Positions 35,167-47,100 are shown, numbered from the stretch's first letter. The stretch is DNA of 64,000 bases from Aralia elata (GCA_034770075.1 CM068379.1:43097130-43161129); one strand, 5' to 3'. Numbers and translations: made by a program. The notes: a model not told the origin generated them from the sequence alone.

Positions 35167-38013
35167 TGTGACACCCCCAAATCCAGGTACTTAATTCCCA
35201 CAAATATGGTGCTCACTATCTCATACATTCACATTTAACTACCCATAAATAAGAACAATTAAATAAACTTAAAGAAATCATCTACCCAAAATGGGTTACA
35301 TCACCAAACTATTAAACAATCAAATCCCAGGTTATCTTAACCTTAATACATCAAATACGGAATAGAACATAATTTAAATAGGTCTTATTACAATCAAACA
35401 TCAAGTAAATAGCAGGTCTTTAGCTATTTATGCATCTTGCCCTTGCCTTTGCTCGTGGACGGCTCGTCCTGCTTTTCTGGCTTAGCTGCAATGTTTTAGT
35501 GCAAGAGTGAGCAAACAATTGCTCACAAGTACGATAACTATAATATTTAAATGAAATGGATTTCAACTGAGGAACAATAGTTTTCTGAATCTTAGTCAAC
35601 AAATGATCAAAGTCAAAAAGCTCGTTTAAATGTTCGATTCAAGGAAAAATAGATTTCAAGATTTAGAAATTATATCTGAGGGTCACAAGACCTCGAACTA
35701 TGTCCTAAGTTAACAAGTATTTCTACTGTAACCTTTAACAGTCATATAGACTATGGACCAAACATCTCGTACTCAGAGGGATCAACCCTTTGTACAATGT
35801 ATTGTGCACAAACATTTTAACGCTGTCGCGTAGGTAATCCCCTATATTAGGGTTGTTCATTTGAGTTTATCGTCTGAATCCGTACCAAAAGAAACTTGGC
35901 TTGGAACAAGAATAGAAAATATTCTAAGTCTTTGAAATCGCTCATCAACTAAGGACTAGCTGAATCAATAAGGGTTTGCTAGTCTAATTCATCAATAAAG
36001 TCAAACAATAGAAATTCTATTCAAAGTTTGAATAACGATCAATGATCGAACAATAAACAACTGGAATAAAGCTTAAGCATTTAATCATGACAACAACCTT
36101 GCTTGAATGACAATAAGCTAAGGTACTCGATGATATTAAACTTGCTTTAAATGAAATAACAAGTTTGAAATAGGAAAACTTGCTCAACGTAAAAGTAATA
36201 AGTTGAGATAAGGAACTTGCCTCAAGCGTAGATTACAAATTTAAGTAATTCACGATCCTTAAACAACCTAAACATTTAATTGTAAAATGGTAATATAATT
36301 AGTCACAAGATTAAAAGCATTCTAATCTTGCTCTTTTATCATAACATCTCATTTAGCAAACCATAATCAACAAGTACTAGTTTAGCAACCACCTTGGTAA
36401 TACATTAGTCACATTAATATAAGTTTAATTATGCATCATAACTTCCAAGAAAAGAAAACAAAATAAATTTTTTTTTTAACAGTAGTGTTTCTCGCCGGGG
36501 CGAGAAAAAGCTTAAGAAAATCGTCGCCGGGGTGAGAGGCTCGCCGGGGCGAAGTTATACTTAACAAATTTGTCGCCGGGGCGAAGAAATCAGTTCATTT
36601 CTCTCGCCGGGGCGAGAGACTCGACTGTCGTCTTCCCCAGCTCGCGAACCAGTGAAAACTTAGGCCAATTTGGCCAAAATTTTCCGAATTCTACCATCCA
36701 AAATACAAATTAAACAGACCCAGACATCAAATATGATATAAAATAATTACCCAACATGTTTCTAATCAATCTAAGCATTATAAAACACATAATCAACTAA
36801 TTTAAAACCAAAAATTCACTGTTAAAACCAAATATTCAAGTGTTAACCATTTTCATGAAATCAAGCTCTGTAAATTCATTTTTCAACCAATTAAAACCAT
36901 TCTTCTTGCATTATTCTTGTTTTTCATCAAATAATCATAAACAATTATTAAATCACTGATTAATAACCAATTTAAATCATCAATTTTCATACAAATATGC
37001 CATACATGAAATAAGGCTCTGTAAAATTAAGAACTCAATTCTAAAGCATGTTTTCATGAATTATTTCTTCAAACTAGTTTATAATCATCACATAATCTCT
37101 AATAATGCTTACTAACAATTATAACCAAGTAATTCATATATTTAGCATATAAATTCATATACAGTGAAGTAGAAATCATATATAGAGAGGTAAAATAATA
37201 AGAATATAATAAAGAACAAAACTAAATGAATCATACCTTCAAGCTATATAAAATTCTTAGTTTAGCACTTCCCTTCCTTCGTTTTCTCAATTCACAAATT
37301 TTTCTCTCTAATTCTCTCTTCTTCTCTGTATATTCTTTCTTCTCTAAACTCTGTTCTTTCTCTTCTTTCTTTTCTTTTTACAACAAACGTAGTATAAAAA
37401 TAAAATATAAAACTGATGAATAAAAATAAAAACTGATGATTTAGTGTAATAATAACGTATAATATAAATTTAATCCATCAGTTATAAAATTCAAAAAGCC
37501 ATAAGGCTTGTTTGGCAAACTGATTTAGAAATAATCCATTATTCTAACTAAAGGCTTGTTTGGTAAAACACAAATAAAATAACCCATTATTTCTAAACAA
37601 AGATCATAGGGCCTTGTTTGGTAAAACTGAATTAAACACTTTCTCATTTATTTTAATAAATCATTATAACATATAGTTTTAAAATGTCACACTTCTAATT
37701 TAATTGAACTTATTATTAAATAAATTAAATTAAACCTTACCAACTCAAATAATAATTTCATTTAACAAATAACAATAATACCAAATAAATTCTCTTATTC
37801 AAATAAACCTTTTCATCATCTAATTTAATTATTAAATTAAATTAGAATAAACATAACAAATCACATTCAAATAACATTTAACATTATTAAGCTTAACATA
37901 TACCCATTTCACAAAAACTTAATAAATTATTTATTAAGCTCAATAAATTAATAAAAATACTTATATAATTCAACAAATATTTTTATTCAATCACAAAAAT
38001 TGCATTCGTTACA
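35167..38013 (-). repeat. Solo LTR of a Tekay-family element (2.8 kb)
   Basis: On the minus strand it starts TGTAACGAATGCAATTTTTG and ends GGGGGTGTCACA, and is flanked on both sides by AATAA (35162-35166, 38014-38018) with no internal region. It is related to but clearly older than the array LTRs: it carries the same order of U3 repeats (37490-37628), pyrimidine tract (37270-37385), TATA-like TATATAGC (37246), hairpin array and SKGKGKM segment (35425-35490). Solo LTRs form by recombination between the two LTRs of one element. Confidence 0.93.
36489..36618. repeat. GC-rich hairpin array, solo LTR
   Basis: Copies of CTCGCCGGGGCGAG with TT/AA or CT/AG extensions, plus GTCGCCGGGGTGAG and GTCGCCGGGGCGAA variants whose arms are mismatched; same place in the LTR as in the other copies. 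Confidence 0.8.
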
Positions 38014-38018
38014 AATAA

Positions 38019-38434
38019 CATTCATCCCATGAATAATAAAACCATTCCATATATGCATTGATATCATTTAATGGGCAATATTAGTTAGTATAAAATTCAA
38101 TTTCAACTCCAATTAGTTATTATGGAATCCAATTCCAACTCTAATTAGTTATCATGAAATCCAATTTCAATTAAAATAAACTTCTTTATTTTAATCATAT
38201 TCCAAATCAAAATAAACTCTTTTATTTTAATTTATCCAATTTTTTTGAATAAAAATAAACTCCTTTATTTTTAATCAAATTCCAAATCAAAATAAACTCC
38301 TTTATTTTAATTTACCAAAAAAAAATAAAAAAAATAAAATAATTTTACACAAACAATTATGCCCAATTAAATTGTTCTAAACACATATCAATGTATATAC
38401 GGAATCAAAACAATTAATAATTCACATAAAGTTT
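38019..38434 (-). other. Copia G leader between solo LTR and array
   Basis: AT-rich. 38090-38310 is made of decayed short repeats such as TCCAATTTCAA and AAATAAACTCCTTTATTTTAA. The copia PBS is split here: its GGCTC is at 38435-38439 as the array's left TSD. Confidence 0.7.
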
Positions 38435-39220
38435 GGCTCTGTAACGAATGCAATTTTGAGAATTAATAAAAATATTTATTGAGTTGTATAAATATTTTTG
38501 TTAATTTATTGAATTAATAGATGATTTATTAAGCTATTGTGAAATAAGTTTATGTTGAGTTAATTGTGTTAATTGTTACTTGAATATGATGTGTGATGAT
38601 TATTCTAATTTAATTATTAATTAAATTAGATGATGAAAAGAATTATTTGAATAAATGATTTATGTTAATAAATAATTTATTTGAATAATATATTTTATTT
38701 GGTGTTTTTGTTAAATAAAATTATTATTTGAGTTAGTTATATTTAATTGAATTTATTTAATAATAATAAGTTCAATTAAATTAAATGTGTGACATTTAAA
38801 ACTATATGTTATAATATTTTATTAAAATAAATGAAAGGAGTTTTAATTTAGTTTTTCCAAACTAGGCCTTATGACCTTTGGTTGGATAAATGAGTTATTT
38901 TAATTGTGTTTTACCAAACAAGACATAAGAATAATAGGTTATTTTTATTAGTGTTTACCAAACAAGCCTTAGAGGCTTTTGAAATCTTTAACTGATAGAT
39001 TAATATCATACGTTATTATTTTATTAAATCATCAGTTTTTATTTTATCAGTTTATATTTTTAAACTACGTCAGTTAAGAAAAAGAAAAGAAAGAAGAGAA
39101 AGAACAGAGTTTGAGAGAAAGAAAAGAATAGAGCTCTGTGAGTTTGAGAGTTGAGAGAAAAGAAAGAATTGAGAGTTTGTGAATTGAGAAAGAGAAGGAA
39201 GGGAAGTGCTAGTAAGGAAT

Positions 39221-39230
39221 TATATATAGC
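39221..39230 (+). promoter_or_regulatory. TATA-like box of the array LTR
   Basis: TATATATAGC follows a 140-bp purine-rich tract and is repeated in LTR2 and LTR3 and, as TATATAGC, in the solo LTR. If used, transcription starts near 39250, giving a U3 of about 0.8 kb and a long R-U5 that contains the hairpin array. Confidence 0.55.
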
Positions 39231-39852
39231 TTGAAGGTATAATTCTTTTGGTTTTGTTCTTCATTATGTTTTTATTATTTTATTTCGCTGTATATGATTT
39301 CTACTTCACTGTATATGAATTTATATGCCAAATACATGAATTACTTGGTTATAATTGTTAGTAAGCATGTATTAAAGATTATGTGGTGATTATAAACTAG
39401 TTTGAAGAATTAATTCATGAAAACATGCTTTAGAATTGAGTTCTTAGTTTTACAGAGCTTTATTTCATGTATGGCATATTTGTATGAAAATTGATGCTCT
39501 AGTTGGTTATTAATCGGTAAAGTGATAATTGTTTATGATTATTTGATGAAAAACATGAGTTATGCAAAAAGAATTGTTTTAATTGGTTGAAAAATAAATT
39601 TACAGAGTTTAATTTCATGAGAATGGTTAAAACTTGAATATTTGGTTTTAACAGTGAATTTTTGGTTTTAAACTAGTTGTTTATGTGTTAGAATGATTAA
39701 AATGTTTACAGAACATGTTAGGTAAATATTTTATATCATATATGATGTCTGGGTATGTTTAATTTGTATTCTGGATGGTAGAATTCGGAAAATTTGGCCA
39801 AATTTGGCCTAAGTTTTCACTGGTTCGCGACTGTAGGAGATGACTGTCGAGT

Positions 39853-39998
39853 CTCTCGCCCCGGCGAGAGAAATGAACTGTAAATTCTCGCCCCGACGAG
39901 AGCTCGCCCCGGCGAGAAAATTTACAAAGGGAATCCTCGCCCCGACGAGAGCTCGCCCCGGCGAGAAAATTTAAAAGGAATTCTCGCCCCGGCGAGAA
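39853..39998. repeat. GC-rich hairpin array, LTR1
   Basis: Six units of CTCGCCCCGGCGAG or CTCGCCCCGACGAG. The first and last extend to CTCTCGCCCCGGCGAGAG and TTCTCGCCCCGGCGAGAA. Confidence 0.85.
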
Positions 39999-41023
39999 CC
40001 ACTGCTGGAAAATTTTTATTTTGTTTTCCTTTCTTAGAAGTTATGATGGATAATTAAATTTATATTAAAGTATTAAGTGATTAATGAAATTCCTAGACAA
40101 TTGAAACTTGTTGATCATGGTTTGCTAAATGAGATGTTATAATAAAAAGGATAAAAGCAAGCTTAAAGTGTATATTATTTTGTAACTAATTATGTTACCA
40201 TTTTATAATTAAATGTATAGGTTGTTTAAGGATCGTGAGATATTTAATTTGTAATCAACGCGTGAGGCAAGTTCCTTATCTCAACTTATTACTTTCTGTT
40301 GAGCAAGTTTTCCTTCCTTAAGCTTGAGAATTATTTATAGCAAGTTGTTGTTCTCTTTTAACTTGTTAATTTATTCAAGACAAGTTTATTTATATTGAGC
40401 AAGCTTATTGACCTTAGCTTATTGATATTCAAGCAAGGTTAATATCATGATTATATACTCAAGTTTTATTCCAATCATTGTTATTATTCAAACTTCGAGT
40501 ATAGTTTTTATTGAACAAACTCTGTTGAATTAGACTAGCAAACCCTTATTGATTCAGCTAGTCCTTAGTTGATGAGTGTTTCAAAGACTTAGAATGTTTT
40601 CTATACTTGTTCCAAGCCAATTTCCTTTTTGGTATGGATTCAGACGATAAACTGAGATGAACAACCCTAACATAGGGGATTACTTACGCGACAACGTTAA
40701 AATGTTTGTGCACAATACATTGTACAAAGGGCTGATCCCCCTAAGTACGAGATGTTGGTCCATAGTCTATATGACTGTTAAAGGTTACAGTAGAAATACT
40801 TGTCAACCTAGGACATAGTTCGAGGTCTTGTGACCCTCAGATATAATTTCTAAATCTTGAATTCTATATTTTTGGAATCAAGCATTCTAAAGAGCTTTTA
40901 AATTTAAATCATTTATTGGTTGAGAATCAGCAAACTATTACTTCTCAGTTGAAATCATTTCATTTAGATATTATTGTTATTGTACCTGTGAGCAATTGTT
41001 TGCTCACTCTTGCACAAATTATT

Positions 41024-41089
41024 GCAGCTAAGGCTGAGAAACCGGACGAGCCGTCCACGAGCAAAGGCAAGGGCAAGATGCATAAATAG
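41024..41089 (+). other. Short Lys-rich open segment in LTR1
   Basis: ATTATTGCAG precedes a frame encoding AKAEKPDEPSTSKGKGKMHK and TAG. The same segment occurs at 49872-49937, 58724-58789, in the solo LTR (35425-35490 minus) and, altered, in LTRs C and F. Confidence 0.5.
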
Positions 41090-41347
41090 CTAAAGATCTA
41101 TTATTTATTTGATGATCGATTGTATCAAGACTTATTTAAATTATGTTTTATTCCGCATTTGATGTATTAAGGTTAAGATAACCTGGGAGTTGAATATTTA
41201 ATAGTTTGGTGATGTAACCCATTTTGGGAAGATATTTCTTTAAGTTTATTTAATTGTTATTTTATTGGGTAGTTAGTTTTGAATGTATGTTATAGTGAAC
41301 AGCAAATCAGTGGGAATTAAGTACCTGGATTTGGGGGTGTCACAGGT

Positions 41348-41359
41348 TGGTATCAGAGC
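41348..41359 (+). other. Primer-binding site, interior 1
   Basis: TGGTATCAGAGC, matching the 3' end of plant initiator-Met tRNA, three bases after LTR1. Confidence 0.9.
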
Positions 41360-41581
41360 TGTAGGTTATGAACCTTTAGGTTGGGAAAACCTTAGGGTAG
41401 TAGCCTTTTAGAAGATAGTGAATATAGTGGTGATAAACTCTTATCGAGTTCTAAGGAATGAATTACGGAAATTCATAAAAGATAACAAAATGATTATGTG
41501 CTATGTGCTTATTTGATAACAAACTTATGTGCTCGCGAGTATTATCGATTAGTAATTAAAACTTAAAACTTTATTGTCAGG

Positions 41582-42415
41582 ATGACTGATAGAGGAGAGC
41601 CCAGCCAGACTAGGGAGGAGGAGCCCCGAGATATTCACGTGGTTCATGAGCAGCTAGTTCAGAGGGAGCCATCTCCATTGGTTACAGTTACAGGTCACGA
41701 GTATGAGCCTGAGACTGATCCTGAGGAGGACCCTGAGGAGGATCCTGAGGAGGACCCTGAAGAGGTTGAGGAGGAGGAGGAAGACCCTGAGGGGATATCA
41801 CTATCTACTTTGGGTGTTCAGATGTACGAGCAGGTGTATGATCGCAACGTAGAGTTACAGGATAGAGTGGAGGAGTTAGAGAGGCAGCTGGCGGAGCGAC
41901 AGACTGCTTTGGAGCAGAAGAGCAGTGAGATCGAGGAGCTAGACATACGTCTTGGGGATGTGGAGTGGAAGCTGGTTCATGTAGAAAGTGAAAAGGAGGA
42001 GTTAGAGGAACAGGCTGCAGAACGTCAAACCACTCTAGAGCAAAAGGATGCTGAGATTCAAGACCTTTCATCACGTCTTGCAAAGGCTGAGTAGAGGCTA
42101 GCACAGTCTGAGTATCGACGCAGACAGTTGATAGCCAGGAATGAGATTGTACGAGATGAGTTGAAAGAGGAGTCAGCTAAGCGGGCGAGAGCGGAGACAA
42201 CTTGGCTGAGGGAGGCTGATCGCGCAGATTGTGTTGAGTGTGAGGTGCGGTCAAAGAAGGCCAAGATTGATGAGATGGAGTATATTTTTCATACTACCAT
42301 GGATAGAGCTCAAGATCGAGCTAATCGTCATCCAGATGTGATGGATCGTAGGATGATGACACGCATTATGGAGCAGGGACGCCAGGAAGCTGTGCGTCGT
42401 GGGATGTCATCATAG
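41582..42415 (+). pseudogene. ORF0, copy 1: acidic coiled-coil protein, one stop
   Basis: ATG follows TTATTGTCAGG. The frame equals copy 2 except for TAG at 42092-42094 (CAG in copy 2), an Arg in place of Gly a few codons on, and one more DPEE unit in the acidic run (four against three). After the acidic N-terminal 70 residues comes a long heptad-rich part (about residues 80-200) and a basic C-terminus. See copy 2 for the intact form. No known retroviral domain. Confidence 0.85.
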
Positions 42416-42707
42416 ATTGTGATTAGTTATGTTATTAGGAAGCTATGAAGTGAATAAATTGTAAATCCCAGTTTCTATAATGGGATAGAATAATGATGTA
42501 ATTCTGAAACTTTGTGATTTCAGGATAGATGATGTAAATAACTACGATGTTATCTCTATTATGTTTTGAAGCAGTTAATGAATAAAATGCGAAAGTTTAT
42601 CAGATGTACTGTGTGTTAAGTGTTTTATATAAATGTTTAAGTTAAGACTTAAATGTTTAGGTAATTGAGCAATAGTCTAATGACGCGAATTGTTTTTTAA
42701 CAGTAAG

Positions 42708-44135
42708 ATGCCTCCAAGAAGACAACCAACACGTCAACAGACCCCTGAGGGATCTACTAACAACGAAGAAGCCAACGCTAATCCCATGCAGCAGTTGGTA
42801 AATTTGTTAACGGGAGCCTTTGCAAATCAACCACAAGCTCAGGCTACAACCTTTAAAGACTTCAAGGCAGTCGGACCTCCGGAATATCACGGCACTATGA
42901 ATCCCATTGAAGCTCAAACGTGGATCATGGAGATGGAGAAGGTGTTTGATGTTGCTAGGGTTAATGAGGACCAAAAGACGGCACTTGCAACGTTTATGCT
43001 GAAATCAGAAGCTAGCTACTGGTGGCAAGCAAATAAGACTCGAGGTGGCCAAGGGATTATTCCGTGGGAGCGGTTCAAGGAGATATTTTTCGAAACCTAT
43101 TTCCCGGCAAGTGCTCAGAACCAAATGGAAGTACAGTTTCTAGAGTTGAAGCAAGGTGCTATGTCGGTATCTGAGTATGCTGCTAGATTCAACGAGTTGG
43201 CGAGGTTTGCACCTTATCAGGTTAACACGGATGAGAGGAAGGCCAGAAGGTTTGAGCAGGGATTGAAGCCCTGGTTGTATAGCCGAGTTTCAATGTTTCA
43301 ACTGAACTCGTTTGCGGCGGTGCTGGAGAAGGCAATTATCGCTGAAGGAGGCAGTGATGCTTTGTCTAAGTACAATCAGGAGCAGAAGAAAAAGAAGAAT
43401 GAGAATGAAAACAAGGCAAGTGGTAGCCATGGGGGCAGTAGCCAGAAGAGGAAATGGAATGATAGTAACTCTGCGGGAAAATCAGCAAGTAATCAGAAGA
43501 AGAAGATGGAGGTGTGCAGCAACTGTGGAAAGAGCCATATGGGTGCTTGTTTGAAGGGTAAGCGAGTGTGCTTCAACTGCGGGCAGGAGGGGCATATCGC
43601 ACCAAATTGCCCTAATCCAAAGAAGGGAGCATGTTTCATCTGCGGGTCGAAAGATCACTTTGCCCGAGAGTGCCCTAAGAAAGCAACTACAGGCGGAGCC
43701 AGTTCAGGAAAGGGAAACAGCGGTGGTGGAGGCAATCTAACTACCACAGGACCCACGCAGCCCAACCGACCTACCGCTAGAACATTCAATATGACGGTGC
43801 AGGATGCTGTGCAGTCAAAGGATGTAGTGTCAGGTATCATTCCAGTCAATAATGTTAATGCTTATGTATTGTTTGACTCGGGTGCTACTTGCTCATTTAT
43901 ATCCGATGATTTTGCTAAGAAATTAGGGTTACCCCAGGAAGAATTAGATTACCCTATGAACATAGAAATTGCGAATAGGGAGGTGATTCCTGTTAAGTTT
44001 GTCCACAAGAACTGTCAGGTAGATATTAAGGGTCATGTGATGACAGTAAACTTGATCCCAATTTGTCTTGGGGAGTTTGATGTTATTTTGGGTATGGATT
44101 GGTTGTTTAACCATGGGGCAATTATTGACTGTTAA
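42708..44135 (+). CDS. gag: Gag-protease, copy 1
   Basis: Starts at ATG 42708 (MPPRRQPTRQQ), after TTTTTTAACAGTAAG; an in-frame extension upstream lacks an ATG. About residues 50-230 form the retrotransposon gag core (FKAVGPPEYHG, FFETYFPASAQNQMEVQF, SVSEYAARFNELARFAP). A basic KKKKNENENK linker follows, then three zinc knuckles: CSNCGKSHMGAC (CX2CX3HX3C), CFNCGQEGHIAPNC and CFICGSKDHFAREC. Protease: VLFDSGATCSFIS and VILGMDWLFNHGA. Ends at TAA 44133-44135, the same stop as in copy 2, between protease and RT. Full length, so capsid and protease could still be made. In intact Tekay elements gag-pol is usually one frame, so the TAA is taken as a lesion. Confidence 0.92.
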   Translation: MPPRRQPTRQQTPEGSTNNEEANANPMQQLVNLLTGAFANQPQAQATTFKDFKAVGPPEYHGTMNPIEAQTWIMEMEKVFDVARVNEDQKTALATFMLKSEASYWWQANKTRGGQGIIPWERFKEIFFETYFPASAQNQMEVQFLELKQGAMSVSEYAARFNELARFAPYQVNTDERKARRFEQGLKPWLYSRVSMFQLNSFAAVLEKAIIAEGGSDALSKYNQEQKKKKNENENKASGSHGGSSQKRKWNDSNSAGKSASNQKKKMEVCSNCGKSHMGACLKGKRVCFNCGQEGHIAPNCPNPKKGACFICGSKDHFARECPKKATTGGASSGKGNSGGGGNLTTTGPTQPNRPTARTFNMTVQDAVQSKDVVSGIIPVNNVNAYVLFDSGATCSFISDDFAKKLGLPQEELDYPMNIEIANREVIPVKFVHKNCQVDIKGHVMTVNLIPICLGEFDVILGMDWLFNHGAIIDC

Positions 44136-47100
44136 AAGAAGTGTGTAAACCTTATGACTCCGTCAAAGGTAGTGTTTTATGGCAGCAAGTCGCCTAGACA
44201 AATGAGTTGTCTGACGATGGTGCAAGCCAGAAAGATGTTGAAACAAGGATGTGTAGGATATCTAGCCTACATAGTTGATACCCGAAAGGTGGGTGCAAAA
44301 CTGGAGGAGATACCAGTAGTTAGGGATTTTGCGGATGTATTTCTTAATTATTTGCCAGGATTACCGCCAGATAGGGAAATTGAGTTTGTAATTGATTTAG
44401 CACCGGGAACGGCCCCTATATCGAATGGCTCTAGTAGAAATGAAGGAATTAATGGTGCAATTACAGGAATTGCTGGATAAGAAGTATATCCAACCGAGCG
44501 TTTCGCCGTGGGGAGCGCCGGTATTGTTTGTTAAGAAGAAGGATGGGTCGATGCGTCTTTGCATTGATTATAGAGAGTTGAACAAGGTCACGATTAAAAA
44601 TAAGTATCCATTGCCAAGGATCGATGACCTGTTTGACCAACTGAAGGGAGCAAGATATTTTTCGAAGATAGATTTACGAAGTGGGTACCATCAATTGAAG
44701 GTGAGAAAAGAGGACATACCAAAGACGGCGTTTCGAACCAGATATGGTCACTATGAGTTTTTGGTTATGTCATTTGGCTTAACGAATGCGCCTGCAGCAT
44801 TCATGGACTTAATGAATAGGGTGTTCAAACCATTTCTGGATAAGTTTGTGGTGGTATTCATAGACGACATTTGGTTTACTCCAAAACTCAAGAAGAACAC
44901 GTGGAGCATTTGAGGGTGACATTGGAGGCCTTAAGAAAAGAGAAATTGTATGCAAAATTTTCAAAGTGCGAATTTTGGTTAGAGCGTGTTCAATTTCTTG
45001 GCCATGTTATTGATAAAGACGGGATTTCAGTGGATACAGCGAAAGTAGAGGCTGTCATGAACTGGGATCAGCCGAAGACACCGTCGGAAGTGAGGAGTTT
45101 CCTTGGTTTGGCAGGATACTACAGGCGTTTTATTCAAGATTTCTCTAGGATCGCCACTCCGTTGACGAATTTAACAAGGAAATCAGTGAAGTTTGTTTGC
45201 ACGGAGAAGTGCGAAGAAAGTTTCCAAAAACTAAAGGAGAGACTAAGTTCAGCACCTGTGTTGTCTTTGCTAGATGCTACAGGAAATTTTGTGGTGTACA
45301 GTGACGCATCACATAAAGGACTTGGTTGTGTGTTGATGCAGAATGGTAAGGTTATTGCATATGCATCGCGCCAACTAAAAGACTATGAAAAAAGGGTATC
45401 CGACCCATGATTTGGAGTTAGCAGCCGTGGTGTTTGCTTTAAAAATCTGGAGGCACTATCTCTATGGGGAGGAAGTGTGAAATATATACAAACCATAAAC
45501 GTTTGAAGTATATTTTCACGCAGAAAGATTTGAATATGCGGCAGAGGAGATGGATAGAATTGATCAAAGATTATGACTGTGAAATTCTATACCATCCAGG
45601 GAAGGCTAATGTGGTTGCCGACGCTTTGAGTAGAAAAGGTCGGGAGAAACTGTTTATGCTAACTGCTCAGGAGAAACTTGTGGCGGAATTGGCTAAGTTG
45701 GAATTGGAGGTGAAACATCTGGCAGAGCCTAATGAAAAATTGTTCCAAATGGAAACTCAACCAACTTTGGTGGAAAAAGTGAAAGAAGCGCAACTCCAGG
45801 ATGAGGAGTGTGTTGAGATACGGAAAAGAGTGCTTGAAGGTGAAGAACTTAAATATAAAATCGATACCGAAGGGTTGCTGAGATTTGAAGGCAGAATCTG
45901 GGTACCGTCGGTATTGGCAATCAAAGAGGAGATTTTGAATGAAGCTCACAGTTCAAGATTTTCGGTTCACCCGGGAAGCACAAAGATGTACCAGGATCTT
46001 CGACAACATTTTTGGTGGCCGAACATGAAAAGAGAGGTTGCTGAATGTTTGTGAAATGTCTCACTTGTCAGAGAGTTAAAGCGGAGCATCAACGACCAAG
46101 TGGTTTGTTACAGCCCTTGGAGATACCAGAATGGAAGTGGGAGCATATCACAATGGACTTTGTAGTAGGGCTTCCAACTACTCAGAAGGGATATGACGCA
46201 ATATGGGTCATAGTTGACCGATTGACGAAATCAACGCATTTCTTGCCCATCAAAATCCGATTCACTTTGGATCAGCTGGCGAAATTATATGTCAAAGAGA
46301 TTATCTCAAGGCACGGAGTTCCAGTAACAATAGTATCAGATCGAGATCCACGTTTTATCTCAAAATTTTGGAGGAGTCTACAAGCTTGTTTGGGGACACA
46401 GTTGAGAATGAGTACAGCCTATCATCCTCAAACTGATGGCCAGAGCGAAAGAACAATTCAAACGTTGGAAGATATGCTTCGGGCGTGCGTCATGGATTTT
46501 AAAGGCAACTGGGATGATCATTTACCTCTGGTCGAGTTTGCTTACAACAATAGTCATCACGCTAGTATCGGCATGCCGCCCTACGAAGCATTGTACGGAA
46601 GGAAATGCAGAACTCCATTATGCTGGGATGAGATTGGTGAACGACGACTATTGGGACTCGAGCTGGTACAACAAACTGCTGAAATTGTCAAGGTGATAAG
46701 AGCCAGACTGGTAGCCGCTCAAGACAGACAGAAGAAGTATGTTGATCACCACCGACAAAATCGCGAATTTGAAGTCGGGAGCTTTGTGTTTCTCAAAGTA
46801 TCACCTTGGAAGGGAAAGATCAGATTTGGTAAAAAGGGTAAACTCAGTCCGCGGTTTATTGGACCTTTCGAAGTGCTGAAACGGATGGGTGAAGTAGCTT
46901 ATGAGGTAGCTTTACCTCCTGAGTTAGGTCGTATTCACAATGTATTCCACATATCGGTGCTACGACCGTATAAGTCTGATTATAAGCATGTCATGGAGTA
47001 TGAACCGATACAATTCGAGAAAGATTTGTCTTATGAAGAGGTTCTTGTTCAGATAGTGGACAGGAAGGAGCAAGTTCTTAGAAATAAAGTGATACCTTCT

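Larger units (their letters stand above)
38440..41344 (+). repeat. Array LTR1 (5' outer LTR, 2905 bp)
   Basis: TGTAACGAATG ... GGTGTCACA. U3 has three CCAAACAAG/GGCCTTATG-type repeats (38865, 38916, 38960), CAGTT motifs at 38989-39070, and a purine tract at 39070-39215 before the TATA-like box at 39221. The hairpin array is at 39853-39998, and a block conserved in related LTRs lies at 40660-40820. It differs from LTR2 and LTR3 together at about eleven sites, all before 40950 (for example 38757, 38816, 38866, 39287, 39596, 40743, 40943). Confidence 0.96.

Noticed and set aside
39853..39998. Possible CRISPR-like array
   Set aside because: Units are short palindromes with irregular spacing in a plant LTR, with no spacers of constant size and no cas genes. 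The same applies to 16193-16978.
44133..44135. Programmed stop readthrough between protease and RT
   Set aside because: The context (TGT TAA AAG) matches no readthrough motif I know, pol carries other lesions common to both copies, and Tekay gag-pol is usually a single frame.
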